Below, one piece after another: positions 29,801-42,100 of a stretch of DNA of 64,000 nucleotides. Where the stretch lies: contig QPMI01000023.1 of NCBI GenBank assembly GCA_004431415.1, forward strand, positions 124,001-188,000, in the 5' to 3' direction. Numbering within the stretch: position 1 is the stretch's first letter; every line of letters starts with the position of its first letter. A program made the translations under genes and the position numbers. A model generated the notes under the pieces. That model saw nothing but the letters and a program-made list of their open reading frames with translations. It searched no databases and had not been told where the DNA came from. This DNA comes from Cyanophora paradoxa (Eukaryota; Glaucocystophyceae; Cyanophorales; Cyanophoraceae).

Positions 29801-32800
29801 CGACCCCCTCAAGCCGGCGCAGCGGTTCGCCGGCCTTCGTGTACAGGCACGACATGTCGAGCGGGCCCGCGCGGCGAAGGTACTCGGGAATGTCGTCCGC
29901 GCCGTCCCCCTACACACGGTTCGAATATAATTCGGGCGGATTTCCAGAAAAGCATGCGCAACTCTAGAGTATATTTCTAGAAAGCTGGCGCACCTCGAGC
30001 AGGACGCTGGCGAAGGGGAGGCTGTCGGGGTCGATCGCCTGGAGCGCCTTCAGGACGGGCTCCGTCGCCCCGAAGAAGCACGGCGCCTCGATCATGAGGT
30101 ACCTGCCCCGACCCGCAGAAATTGAACGCGCGCATGTGCACAAGGGCATAATTATAGCAGGATCTAAAGCATTTTATAGATTATTCCAAGGGCACGCACG
30201 TGTCTTCCCACGAGAAGGCGTGCAGGTTCGCCCTGTCGATGAAATTGATGTCGATTCTCCCGTACTGCGTAATCGTACGCGCGATCGCAGATGTAGATGA
30301 GAATGTGAAGAGGGAGCATACATTAAAAAACCTATATACATGACGCGATAGGATATACTAATCAAATATATATGGTTTAAACCAGTCGTGAGCATCGAGA
30401 AGCATTCGATAAATATAAACGAGTTAAATGTCTCACCGTGGAGCTCTGCAGGTCCGACAGCTCCCGCCTAGCGACCGTCGCGAAGACTACTCGCTCGAAG
30501 GGAAGGCTCCCGGGACGGACGGGCGTGAGGCACAGCAGCTGGCCGTAAGTGAGCGCATCCGACTCGGCCCACTCGACCTGCGCATGCGGCGTGAATTTAA
30601 ATCCGCTCTTCGAATTCTTTACTCCGCGATTGCGAGAAACTTTTTCAGTGCGCACCTCATCGCCGGGCTCCAGTCCGAACGAAATTTGCACGTTCATCCA
30701 GCCGTCTCGGCTGTGCCAATTGCAAGATAAGAAAGAATCCGGATCTACAGAAATTGAAATACTAATCGCACCCGACGAGAGGCTTTATCGGACGAACGTT
30801 GATGTACTTGCGGACGCTCACCTCCGGATCCGCCAACGATCGCGGCGGCCCCGCTCGCTCGCGCCCCTCGGCGGCGGAGCGGATGGTCCCGGCTGCCGTG
30901 CGGAGGGAAGCGCAGAAATCTTCGCGCAGAAGCCGGAAGTGCGTGTCGAGGTACCTGCGAGCCCCGACGACGTCAAACGCAGTTGCAGGCCTTATTCGAA
31001 TAATATATATTATTAAAAGCTAAATTTCAACAGCATCCAGCTGCAGTTGTACGTATATATCCATACCTCCGAGCCGAGGGCCAGATGCTCCCGACCAGGT
31101 TCTCCCGGAGGAAGGGATCCGCCCTCCCCGCTGAAAAACGAGATAGATCGAGATGTCAGCTGCGCATGCATTCCGATTTCAGAAGCTGAGGCCGCGCACA
31201 GGCGAGGTCCTCGGCCGACGGCAGGAGGCGCTCCGCGCGGTAGTCGTTCTCTGCTTGCGCGATCGCATCGTCGTCGTCGGCCGTGTGGCCACGCAAAGGC
31301 GCCAGACGCCCCGCGCGAGATCGGCCCATCATCTGCACATGCGTTTCGCGGTCGCGACCGGCCTCATGATCAGATTGAATTCTTTGGACAAGACGGACCC
31401 GCTCCGCTGCGCTCCGGCGCTCGTCCAAGGCACGGGCTCGCGACCGCAGTTCGAGGACGAGGCGCGCGGCAAAGCGCTGGACCTGCTGGTCGATCGCCGC
31501 GCGCAGGTCGGCCAGCGGGAGCCGCGTGCAGCTGTCCGGGACGCGCTGCAAGCACTGCTCCATGACAAAAAGCGCATCCTGCGCGGTCGAAACAAAGGAG
31601 ATAATTAAGAAATTTATTAAATGATCGTTTTCATCGTTCAGCGATTTATTTTAAATTGCGACGAGTTGAACTGCGGCGGTTGCCCTTGCTGGCGACTTCG
31701 AACTTGCCTGTAGAGTCACCCCTCGGGGGTCGCTGCGAAGGAGCCTCGGAATCGCCCCATTAAGGAAGCTCACGCTTGGATCTGGGACGTACAGATTAAA
31801 TTTCAAACATAGAGTACATGCAAATATTAACGAAAGCGCGGCTGACCGCAGACGTAGGCGTACGCCTCGTTGACCTTGTACTGGAGGTCTGCCTCCTGCA
31901 CGGCCGCGCTCGCGAGGATGCGGAGCACCCGGTCGGCGAGTTGGGGCGGAGCCCCGCCTGGCTGTTAATCAAAGCAGTAATGAGCGAATCTTCTTTGGAC
32001 GAGAATCGCGGCGAGCTCGAGCGTACGAAGTTCAGGATGCCCTGCAGCTTCTGGCCCCTGCGGTCGAAGAGCGCGTCCAGAAAGCTGCCCCGCGAATCAG
32101 GGTCCTCGACCTGCTCCAGCAGTCCATCGAGCCAGCGCAGCATTGCGCCCTCCGAGTGCCAGACCCACGGCGCCGGGGCCGGGGCCGACGTCGACGGCCG
32201 TGCAGGCGCGGGTGAAGTCCCGCCCGCGGAAGCTCGCAAACCAGCGCCAGCGCCAGGCCTTCCGTGGAAAGGAGCCGCCGCTGTCCGAAAATAGAGTAAT
32301 TATAAGCAGCATGAATTTGCATCGTGCACGCGGGAGTTGTAAATGGTGCGATGTGCGCGCACCGAAGCTTCCGGCAGCGGCGCCGGCGCCGGCGCCGGCG
32401 CAGGCACCGGCGGGACGCGCTGCGCGCAGCTGTTCCTGCTCTCGGTCCCCAGGATGCAGGAAATTGCAGGCAGCTCCGCTTTGGCACCGTCCCCCCGCGT
32501 CGAAGAACCGGCAGATGCGCTCGGCGCCGGGGCCGCGCGGGGCGGGCGAGAGAAAACCACCGCCGCGGCCGGCGCCAGCGCCCCTACCAACTCCAAGACC
32601 CGGCGGCCGGGGCCTGCTCTCCGCTAAAGCAGTCGCGCCTGCGCGCGAAATTTTCAGCTCGAGCCGCAGCCGGCCGCGGGCCGGGGCATCCATGGGCAGT
32701 GAATCTCACCCGTCACGCCCACGCCCACGTCGTGCGCGAAATTGCACGCTTCGCCGTTCCTGCATGAACCCATCTCTCCCGTCCAATAGCGGCACGGGCG

Positions 32801-32863
32801 TCGACCTGCGCTCGTGCACCAACCCGCGGTGACCGCTGTCAGCTCAGCCCGCAGCCGCGGCAT
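23831..32863 (-). CDS. ZNFX1: ZNFX1-like RNA helicase with CCCH, NFX1-type and RZ-type zinc fingers
   Basis: Likely RNA-binding helicase of RNA surveillance, silencing or innate sensing. Domains in order: CCCH finger CRYWTGEMGSCRNGEACNFA (exon starting ATG 32,863); second CCCH CRFFDAGGRCQSGAACNFLH (about 32,560); family block YLDTHFRLLREDF (about 30,955); ELVRVGGRSRTDDL (about 29,290); helicase motif I GPPGTGKSFVGVKLVQIL (29,575) and Ia ICYTNHALD; motif II VIEEAAELLEA (27,280); motif III DHEQLRPSVN (about 27,130); MRPEIAEISRRFYPEL; motif V VTVDDYQ|GDENTIVILSL (26,520/26,445); motif VI VSLSRARKGLFVFGN; NFX1-type Cys/His repeats 26,120-24,830 (CGEQLACGHVCDELCHP, CKKALLCGHNCKGRC); a RING-like Cys cluster LECGHVFALD ... 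CPTCRKPVRRA (24,720-24,480); and a C-terminal RZ finger NGHPYFIGECGGAMQ|VSTCIDCGARVGG (24,115-23,930), stop at 23,831. Motifs Ia and II are separated by an acidic low-complexity insert with repeated SRALDLS units (28,475-27,600). Its introns are 50-70 bp and AT-rich, unlike neighbouring genes. It looks intact. Confidence 0.9.
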
Positions 32864-33057
32864 GCGCAGGCCGCGGCCGCGTGCGCGGAAGGCGCCCGCG
32901 CACGGAATGACTGCATTTCGCCGACCTCCTGCGCACGCAACGATTCTGCAGCTGACTTAAGCCTGTGCAGCAGCGGGCGACGATTGTCGGACAAATCCTC
33001 GAGCTCTTTCGTTCGAGTCTTCGGTCGAATCGAACGTTTTTTTAACTGCGACCGTTG
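32864..33057 (-). promoter_or_regulatory. Upstream region of the ZNFX1-like gene
   Basis: About 195 bp between the start codon and the retrocopy insertion. It includes a T7 run (33,037-33,043) and a TCGGTCGAATCGAACG near-palindrome. The core promoter presumably lies here or was pushed upstream by the 2.4-kb insertion. Confidence 0.4.
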
Positions 33058-33066
33058 TACCCCATT
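33058..33066. repeat. Target-site duplication, left copy
   Basis: TACCCCATT, identical to 35,483-35,491, which directly follows the A11 tail of the insertion. Confidence 0.75.
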
Positions 33067-35482
33067 GCGTATTTTCCATCCAACAGGTTGCTCGCGCTCG
33101 GTGCGATCTTGAGGAGGCTGACATTGATGCACCTTCTTACAACCGCGCCGCGCTTGTTGCCGCCTGGGACAGAAATATGTCGTACCTCGAGTTCACCCTT
33201 CCGCAGGCTTCGGCCTTGTTGGAGGAGCGGCGCGCTCGCTTGGCTGCTGCTGACGCTGATGATCAGGCTGCCTCGGATGATGACGCACATGATTCAGAGT
33301 CTGGTACCGGTTCTCATCGTTCTAGTTCAAGCTCTGATTCTGACTCGTCCGGCGCTCCTTCTTCGGGCGGTGCTGACAACCTCGTCTCTTCGCGTGACAT
33401 CGATTCTGTCCTCCGGAATCCTGCGGAGTTTGCCGTTCGTGGGAATGTCCCGTTGGGGATCCCTGGTGGTCGCCCGCCTCCTGCGCCGTCCCCTCCTGCT
33501 CTGGCCCCTGTAGTGACCCTTGGGCCCATTCCTATTCCTGCTCTCGCTGCCCCTCTCGACGCTCCTTTCCCCCCATTCCCTGCGGTCCCGATCCCTGTGC
33601 TCCTTGGCCCTCTGGCCCCGCCTCTGCCTCCTCCCTCCTTACAACTTGCTGTCACGGGGCCTCTTCACTTGCCTGTTCCCCGGCAGGTCCCTGGTCATCT
33701 TGCAGCTCCATACCCCTTCTTACCTCTTCCCCTTGCTCCTCCACTTCCGCCCCTGCGAGGCCCTCTTTCTGACGTCCTCCTGGTTCAGCCCCTCTTCAGC
33801 CCATCCTTCTTGCCCCCGCTTCTGCAACTGTGACGCTGGGCGGCACTATCTTTTTGCATGCCCCTACCGCCTCTACGTCCCCGGTCTCTTTGCATCTGCA
33901 TCCACTTTCCCGGATCCGCTTGCAGGCCCCCTCGCCTCCAGAGCTCGCCATCACTTCGGCCTCCCTCGCCTCCGCTCTCGATTCTCCATACCCTTCGAAT
34001 AGCCGCCTTCTCTCTCCTCCTCCGCCCTCCCTCCCCCCTCGAGCTCCGGGTCCTCGGCCTCTGCCCCGCTTCCGAGTGTTGGCGAGACTGTCCTCTTTTC
34101 GGTCTCCCCGTCATTCCGGCTCCCTGCTCCCCCTTCGGCGCCTCGGGTCCCATATGCGGGTCCTATCCCGCTTCCTGGCGCTCGTGAGATTCGCCGCCGG
34201 CGCCCTCGTCGGGCCCTTGCGCCCTCGAGCTCGTCTCTCTCTGCGCCGCCCATGGCCATGACCTCCGTGTCATCTGATCCGGCGCCACCCGACCTTTCTC
34301 CAGCTTCGCTGCCCTCTCTTCGGCGCCGGCAGCGATCCCCGTCACCTGCTCGCGGCCCTTCCCCTGCCTCCGACCCTTCCTCGGCCCCCTCCTCGCCTAG
34401 GCCTCTTCCGTCTCGTCGGCCCCCGCCGCATTCCCGTCGGCGGATCTCTCGATCGACCCTGGACTCTCCGCCTGCCACTGTCTGCGGGGTACCTCCGCCG
34501 CCGTGTTCGGCGCCGGCTGTCAGTACTTTGCTCGGTAGCTCCCCCGTCGTGGCTCCTCGGGGGCCTCTTCGTCGTCGTCGTTCGCTGGGTTCCGGCTCCG
34601 GGTCAGATTTCTCGCCGGGCTTACCTTCTCCTGGCTCTGCTCCTGGGCCCTCAGCTCCGGGACCGGCTTCCCCGATCTCCTCCCGGACTCGTGGTCGTAC
34701 CCGTCGCCGGCTTGCCGAGCCTGCGGCTCCTTCTACTTCCCCCGGCGGTTTGCCGGCCGGACCCTCCGGCCTTTGTTCTTGATACCGGACTGCCGCCTTT
34801 GCCTTCGTCTTCTGCTTCGCTGGTCGCGATCGTATCCCGCCGGCGCCGGCGTACTTCTTCGTCTTCTAGTTTAGTTCGGTCTGGTTCGGATTCTGATCGT
34901 AGTGTTGATGCTAGAGTTAGTTTCAATACTAGCTATAGTCCTCGTGCTCGACCTGTTGTTCGCCGTCGTTTGCAGTTCGATTGCCCGCCTCGACCCTGGC
35001 CGGCTTTAGTGATTCCTTTGACTGTCCTTTTGCCTGCTCTTGATCCGCCTGCTCCGCCTCCTGTGTCCTCCTCGACCTCGTGCCGTAGCTCTGCCCTTTC
35101 GCATCGTCCTGCTTCGCCTCCGCCTCCATGTCGTCTTGTTGTTCCTCTTACTTGTCTTCTTCCTGTTATTTATCTTTCTCAATTTTGTCCCCGCTTCTTA
35201 GTGATGTAATTCCTTCTGATATTGATGGTATCTCTAGCTCTGGCTCTTCTTCGTGTCAGTTATCCTCTGTCCCTAGATCTGCTCGATTTATCGTCTCTTC
35301 TCGCTATCGATCTGTCTCGAGCTCTGTGTCTTTCCTTTTTTATTGTCGATTTTGGCTCTTTGTCTTATCTTTCTTCGTGCTCTTGTCTTAGTTATTTTGC
35401 TTTTTTGTCTTTATGCCCCCTGGGCAGCCCCCGCAGTGCTGGTGTCTAGAGACTGTGGCCGGTAATTCACCAAAAAAAAAAA
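33067..35482 (+). mobile_element. Retrocopy or non-LTR retroelement fragment, poly(A)-tailed
   Basis: A 2.4-kb block that is strongly pyrimidine-rich on the plus strand, seems intronless in a window of intron-rich genes, ends in A11 (35,472-35,482) and is flanked by a 9-bp direct repeat. These are hallmarks of LINE-type target-primed reverse transcription. Near the 5' end one frame reads LEEADIDAPSYNRAALVAAW ... NMSYLEFTLPQASALLEERR (to about 33,240), then an acidic Ser/Asp segment and a very Pro-rich stretch to a stop at 33,833. Reading then continues in other frames (ATVTLGGTIFLHAPTAS at about 33,827; SVSSDPAPPDLSPASLPSL at 34,267) into Ser/Arg/Pro-rich sequence, suggesting frameshift decay. 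I see no reverse transcriptase motif. It could be a processed pseudogene of a disordered-protein mRNA or a 5'-truncated element's ORF1-like part. Confidence 0.65.
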
Positions 35483-35491
35483 TACCCCATT
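35483..35491. repeat. Target-site duplication, right copy
   Basis: TACCCCATT immediately after the A tail. Deleting the insertion and one copy restores an uninterrupted TTG-TACCCCATT-AAAATT junction. Confidence 0.75.
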
Positions 35492-36190
35492 AAAATTATA
35501 AATTTAATATAAACATATCGAATTAAGCCGCGCGCGCGCCGGCCGCGGCCGGCCGGCGCCCGGCGCCGGCCGCGTCTTCCGCCTCCGCGATATCGATCAC
35601 GCATGCGCAAGCGCCGCGCCGCGACGGAAATTTGAATTCAAAGAATCACGCGGGGTCCAACGGTCGATACGTATACGTATTACGTACACGTGCACGCGCG
35701 CCGCGGCTGCGCACTATAGCTAGCGCTAGCTGCGAGCGCTAGGGCCCAGTACTAGTACTAGTCTGCGCATCATGCCGGCATGCATATGGCCAGATCGGAG
35801 TCTCTGAGCATCGGAGAAGCCATCGGAGAAGTGGTTGTTCAATTTGGTTTTTTAAAGTCTGAAGCCCCGGGGTACGCGGTCGAACACACGGGCTTGCATC
35901 GTGGAGCTCCTGGCAGGCAGGGCGACCACCGGCAGCTGACGGAGATGCTTGTCGGCGTTGCTCCAAGGACAGCGGCGCGATCCCAGGCGTCCGGCCCGAG
36001 GCGCTGCTAGCGCGTCGCTGCCAGCTTGCCGGTGATGATTTGCAAGCATAGCTAGGGCACCAGCAGCAGTCACGGGCTGGTTTGCGGCGCCGCGGCCGGC
36101 CCTGCGCTTCCTGGCCGACGTGGATTCGATTCGCCATTGGTTGCCTCCGCGCGGGCTGCTTGCCTCCAGTAGCATCTGGAGAGCTCAGCA
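35492..36190. promoter_or_regulatory. Intergenic region upstream of cyclase gene 2
   Basis: An AT-rich start (to about 35,525) is followed by extreme GC palindromes (GGCCGCGGCCGGCCGGCGCC near 35,540), TACGTATACGTATTACGTAC (about 35,670) and AGTACTAGTACTAGT (about 35,748-35,762). The 35,780-36,190 part has ordinary composition and no gene I recognise. The promoter of the second cyclase should lie at its right end. Confidence 0.5.
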
Positions 36191-39100
36191 ATGGAACTGC
36201 AGCTCGCCAGGCGCTTCGTCAGCTCGTGCGCGGACGCCACGCCACCTCTGCGTTGAGACCGCACTTCCGCACCGCCCACTCACCATTCATTGGCTGCAGG
36301 TCTGTCGTGCGGCACATTGTCGCGCAGCGTCGAGCGCGGGAGGCGGAGCGGCAGCGCAACGCCGCGGCCGCCGGCCATGCCACTTCCGCCAGGGGCCTTC
36401 TGGGGCCAGCAGCCGCGTCCGCGGGCGCGGGAGGGAGCGCGGGCGGGCGGTCGACGGCGGCCGGCGCGGCAGAGCCGCCCGTGAGCGGGGTCATTTTGGT
36501 CGCTGACATCTCGGGCTTCTCCTGTGAGGCCGCCCGTCCCCGCGGCGCCCGGCCTCGCCCGCGGCTGAGGCGGCCCCGCGCAGCGCTTTGCGAGAAGGCG
36601 GGGCGCGACGAGACCCTCCAGGAAGGTGCGAACGAAGGCTCCAGCCCCGCCCTGCGCTGCCCGCCGCCGCGCCCCGCGCCGCCCGCGCGGCCGCTGACCC
36701 CAGCGCGCCCGCAGAGCTCTGCCGTGTCATAAACGGGTACATCTGCGCGTGCGCCCGTCGAGAGGGGTACGGCGCTCACGCGCGCCCCGCAGCGCGTTCT
36801 CCAAGGAGGTAGAGCTGGCCGAGCGCTACGGGGGGAAGTCCTCTGCTTTCTCGGCGACGGTACCCCCGGCGCCTTGCTCCCCCCTCCCCTCACCCCACCG
36901 TCCCCGCAGGTTTGCTGGTGTTCTGGCCGCTGCCCGGGAGGCCGAATCAGCGGGTCGGGCCGGGGCGCCCCGCCGGCCGGGGGATGGGCCTGGCGGGACT
37001 GGCGTCGGGGCTGGCGCCGGGCGCTGCGCCGCCCGCCGCGGGGCCACAGCTGCCTTCGGCGGCCGCGAGCGCCGCGATGGCGCTGCGCGCCGCTAAGGCC
37101 GTTGCCTGCGGCCTCGCCATCCAGGAGGAGTTCTCGTCCGTCTGCGTCGGTACCCCCCTCCCGCCCGTCGCCCCGGAGGGGGGAATGATCCCCGGGGGGT
37201 AGGGATGGGCAAGGACATGGGCCTGCGGGTGGCCGTCGCCGCGGGGGACTTCACCGAGTACCACTGCGGCCTCGGGTACCCCCCTCCTTCCCTCCCCCTC
37301 CCCGGTTCGACGCGGGCGCGCAGGGCGTGGTCGGGAGGGGGGGGGGAGCCCGCCCTCGTCGACGCCCGGGGGCACCTCGTGCCGGGGTACGATGATATGA
37401 TCCTCTCCTTCCCCCCCCCCCCCCCCCCTTCCTGACGCCTCCCTGCCTCGCGAAGACGCATGCAGCACTTCATAGCTGGCCCCGCCATTGAGGAGGCTGG
37501 GGCCGCCCTCGCTGGTGCCTCGTACCCCCCCCCGCGCTGCCCGCGCACCGACCCGCCCCGCCCCGCTCAAGAGTGTTTCGGCGCAGCGGTCAAGGCGGGG
37601 GAGGTCGCGGTGTGCCGCTCGGCGCAGCGGTACCTGCCGGCGGCCATCGTCGCCGCCTCGGCCGCCCTCACCGGCGGCGGCGCCGGCGGAGGTCGCCTCT
37701 CCTCCCGCTCCGGTCGCTCCGGCTCCAGGCGAGCGAACGAGCGAGCGAGCGAACGTTCCTCTCACCCCCCCCTCACTTCGTTCGCAGGCGCGGCTCGTTC
37801 TCCGGCTCGCGGGGCCAGGGGGGGGACGCGTACGACTCGGGGGCGGAGTCCTCTCCGGAGCGCGGCCCCTTCTCGCCCCCCGGCAGCCGCGGGCGCCTCT
37901 CGGGCATCTTCGCGTCCCCCTCCGCCGCCGAGTCCCACTTCGTCGCGTACCCCGCCACCCGCGACGCCCTCGAGGAGTTCGTCGCCGGATTCGAACCCCG
38001 TCGCCCCGCCGGTGCGAATCGCTGTGCCCCGCCCCCTCCTCTTCCACACCCCCCCCCCCCCCCCCCCCCCTCCCCGCCCGTGCGCCCCCCTCTGAGCCCG
38101 CCCCGCAGAAGTGGCCCCGCTGGAGCTCGAACCCGAGGAGGAGGACGAGATCGCCCTCTACGTGTCCGTCACCCCTCTCCCCGCCCGAAGCAGTACCCCT
38201 AGCTTCGAACGCTGTACCCCCGCAGGCCCTACACGGTACGGGCGCGCTTCGAGAGCATGCGGGCCTGGGCCGCGTCGGGCTCGAACGAAGCATTCGACCC
38301 CGTGCGCGCGTACCCCCTCCTCCCCCTCCCCTTCATTTCCCGTACCCCTTCGACGCGTATCCCCAGACGCGTTTCCTCTCCGAGTTCCGGCTCTGCTCTG
38401 TGCTGGTGCGCGCGGATCGCCGTACCCCCTCCCGCCTCTACGCTGACCCCACGAAGTTCTTGAAGCTGTGCGGACTCGACCCCTCGCACGAATCCGTCCA
38501 GCGCGCGGTACGCCGCCCTTCCAAATCGCCGTGTCCGCCAGCAATCCATTCCCGACATTCCCGGCATTTCCGCGCCGCAGGTGCGCTCCCTTCAAGCCGT
38601 CCTCTACTCCCACGAGGGCTCCCTCCGCCAGGTCGTCCTCGACGACAAGGTACCCCCCCGGCTCTTCCCCCCCGCGCTCCCGGTCCTGAGCCCCCCCCCC
38701 CCCCCGCCCTCCCAGGGTATGGTGTTCATCGGGGTCTTCGGGCTCTGGCCCTTCGGTCCGCGTCGCCCGCCCTCGGCTCTGTTCCCCCCACTTCCACTCA
38801 CCGACCTCTTTCCCCGCCTCTGCAGCGCACGAGAACGACGCGCTTCGCGCGGTGGGCTGCGGTGCGTCCCTCGTTCGTGAGCGCTGCTGCGCCGAGGGCC
38901 GTCCTGAGAGGCGCGCACGCGCGCTTCGCCGCAGCGGTCGACATGCAAGAGAGCATGCGCGCGATGGGCGTCGACACCGTCCGCCGATTTCCATCCTTGT
39001 GCGCCCCTCTTCCCGCCCTCTGAAGCTCCTCCGGCCTGCCCCCAGAGCGTCGGGATCACGAGCGGCCTCGTCTTTTGCACTTTCGGTGCGCCTCTCTCCG

Positions 39101-42100
39101 CGCGAAGCTTCTCAGGACTCGGGGCGAAGCTTCGCTCGCAGTGGGGAGCCCGACGCGATGCGAGTTCAGCGTGTTCGGGCAGACCGTCAACAGGGCCGGT
39201 GCGCTCCGTTCGCTCGCTCGCGCGCGCGCCCCTTGCTCGCGCCGGCCCGAGGGCCTCTTACCCCCCTTCCCCCCTCCCCCCCCCTTCGTTCGCTCGCAGC
39301 GCGCTTGATGTCGAAGAGCGAGAACGACGTCTACGTGGACGCCAAGGTGGGACAGACAAGCCCCCCGGGCCCGACGCGCGCGCTGGACTGATCTCGCGCC
39401 ACGCAGACGCACGAGGCGTGCCGCTCGAAGGTGAGGATGGCCCACGTCGGCGACTTCAACCTCAAGGGCGTCGAGGGCAAGGTCCGCAGCCTGGAGCCTA
39501 GCCTGGACCCTATCCTGGACCGTGGGGAGCCGGGCCAGGGCCCGGCCCGGCCTGCGCCCTTCGCCCCTTCTCCTCGGCTCAGGGGGGCGTCCTCCCAGGT
39601 GCCTGTGTACCGCCCGGAGCGGAGGGGCGGCGCCATCCGCACGACAAGCTTCCGCCACAGCAACAAGAGCTTCAGCAGGAAGGCCCGCCGCCTTCCTTTC
39701 CTACGCTTGCGCCCATCTCTTCTTGATCCGTGCCGAGCAGCGGGCGCTGGCGAGCGTGACGGCGCGCTCGGCGGAGGAGGCGCGCGTGGACGCCGTCGTG
39801 CGGGCCGCCAGCGCCGGCGGCCTTTTAGCGGCGCCGGCGGCGCCGGCGGCGGCGCCGGAGCCCTCGCCGGGGGGCGCGTCGGCCTCGCGGGCGGCGTGGG
39901 AGCCGCCGCCCCCCTCCATCCTCCTCTTCGAAGGGCCCAGCGGCTCAGGTGAGCCCGCCGACCCGCCCGCCCCGCCGTCCTGCCCCAGTCTAAGGCGGCC
40001 GCCCGGGCGATCCTCGGCCCCTGACGCCCCGCCAGGCAAGTCCGTCCTCGCGGCGCACGCCGCGCGCGTCGCCGCGCAGCTCGACATGGTCGTCGTCCAC
40101 TCCGGTACCCCCCTTCCCTTCCCTCTGAGAAGAAGAAGACGCGCGCCGCCTCCGGCTGAGCTGGCTCGCTCGTTCGGCTCGTTCGGCTCGTTTTCGGCGC
40201 AGCGGCGCGGGAGAACCGCGAGACGAGCGCCCTGTTCGTCTGGCGCGCCATCGTCCGCGCCCTCTTCCCCCTCGCCTCCCTCGACGTGCTTTCCTTGAAA
40301 TGTTGAAATGTTCGAATCTTTTCCGCCCCCTTGACTGCCCTGCTCTGCCCGCGCCGCCAGATGGGCCCCCTGCTCGACGTGGAGACGGACGTCGAGCTGC
40401 TCGCCCACCTGATCAAGGCGCTGCACGCCCCCGAGCGTGAGCCTCAGGTGAGCCTCATACCAAGTTTCTCTTCTCCTTACCCACCTGCTCTTCTTCTCGC
40501 TAGCATCGTTCGCCGTCCCCGCGCCCCGCCCCTCTGACACGCGCGAGCAGTACAATGCGCAGCAGCAGCAGCAGGCGTCGGGGGGCCGCCGGCGCAAGGC
40601 GAGCGCCTCGGGGCCGGACGGGGTGGGAGGAGGCAAGGGCCGCCGCGGGAGCGCCGGCGTGATGTGCGCACCGCCATCGCCCGCGCGCGCTGGGGCCGGC
40701 GGCACGGCGGCGCCTGACGCGGCGGGGCAGGTGGGTGCAGCCGGACGCGTTCACCGTCGCCGCTCCGGCGGCGGGGCCGGGGCCGGGGCCGGGCCCGGGC
40801 CCCCCGAGCAAGGGGTCGACGCCACCCACTTCGATGCCCGATATGGTCCCGTGCGCCTGCGATCCCAGGGCCCCTCGCCCCCTCTCTACTCTTAAGTCGT
40901 ATTCACCTCCCGCGGCAGGCCGCAGGAGGCGGGTACGGTGTTCGTCCTCGCCCGCCGCGGGTCAGCCGCCGATCGCGAGCACCGTCTCACCAGCGCCAGT
41001 CCCGAGGTCGCGTACCTCGTTTCGTTCGTGTACCCGTCGGTCCATTGACGGCGATGCGCAGCCCAACCCGTTCACCGGCGGCCCCTCGCGCCCCCGCACC
41101 GCGGCCCGCGATCCCCGCTCCCGCAGCACCGCCAGCTCCCCGGTACCCCCCGACGCCTTCCTCGCCCAGCCTTCCCTCCCCGGAGCGCCGGACGAGCCGG
41201 CGGCGTCGGCGGCGGCGGGCGCGCCGCGCATGTCGAAACTGATGGCGCTGCCGATGGTCCACCACGAGGCCGGCCCGGGCCGGCGGCACAGCGTACACGA
41301 CCGGGCGGCCGAGGCCGCAGGCGGCGGCGGCGGCGGCGGCGACGGCGGCGGCGGCGGTGGCTTGACCGACTCGCTGATGCCAGAGGGCGATGGCTACGTC
41401 GCGGGCGCCGAGGCGGCCCCTTCGGACGGCGCCCCGCCGCCCCAGTCCGACACGTCGCTGAAGGGGCGGCGGGCGCCCAAGCTCGGGGACGCCGGCGAGC
41501 GCTCCAGCTCGAAGCTGCTCAGCTTCAGTTGGCGCCAGGGCGGCGGCGGCGCCGCCGCCACGGCCGCCGCGACCCCGAAGGGCGGCGCCGCCACCCCGCA
41601 CAGCGCCGGCGGCAGGCTCCGCCGGCAGCAATCGTTCGAGGAGGAATTCGAGGAGGGGGCGGCGCCGGCGGCGATCTTCGCGCAGCCGACGGCGCCCGAC
41701 GAGTCCGTCGAGTGGATCGCGTGCGGCGTGCGCGCCCTCGTCGCCAAGCTCGTCGTCCGGCGCGCCGCCGCCGGCCGCCCCATCCTCGTCGTCCTGGAAG
41801 GCACATGCAGCGACTGGGTCTGACTCTGTCTCTCGGGTCTGACTCTGTGTGTGTGCGCCCGCGCAGACCTGCACCACGCCGACTCGCAGAGCTGGGCGGT
41901 CCTCGGCGAGCTCATACAGGCCCTGGCCGAGGCGCCCGCCGGCGCCGCGCGCGTCGCCCTCGTGGGGACCCTCCGCACCCCGGCCGAGCACTCGCCGGCC
42001 GCCCGCGCCGCCGCGCGCCTCCAGGCCGAGCACCGCGGCCGCGCCGAGCTCATCAAGCTTGGTGCCTTCCTCCTAGCAATCCCGACGCGATACACAAACA

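Noticed and set aside
33067-35482. A functional LINE with reverse transcriptase
   Set aside because: None of the three plus-strand frames shows reverse transcriptase or endonuclease motifs. Only the tail and target-site repeat support a retro-origin, so I call it a retrocopy or fragment.
37330-37400. Second frameshift in cyclase 2 at a G10 run
   Set aside because: The reading across GTCGGGAGGGGGGGGGGAGCC is low complexity and its splice limits are uncertain, so a frameshift cannot be told from a mis-placed exon edge.
36947-38293. 448-residue minus-strand open frame opposite cyclase 2
   Set aside because: Low-complexity Arg/Gly/Pro sequence antisense to recognised cyclase exons; stop codons are rare on both strands at this GC content.
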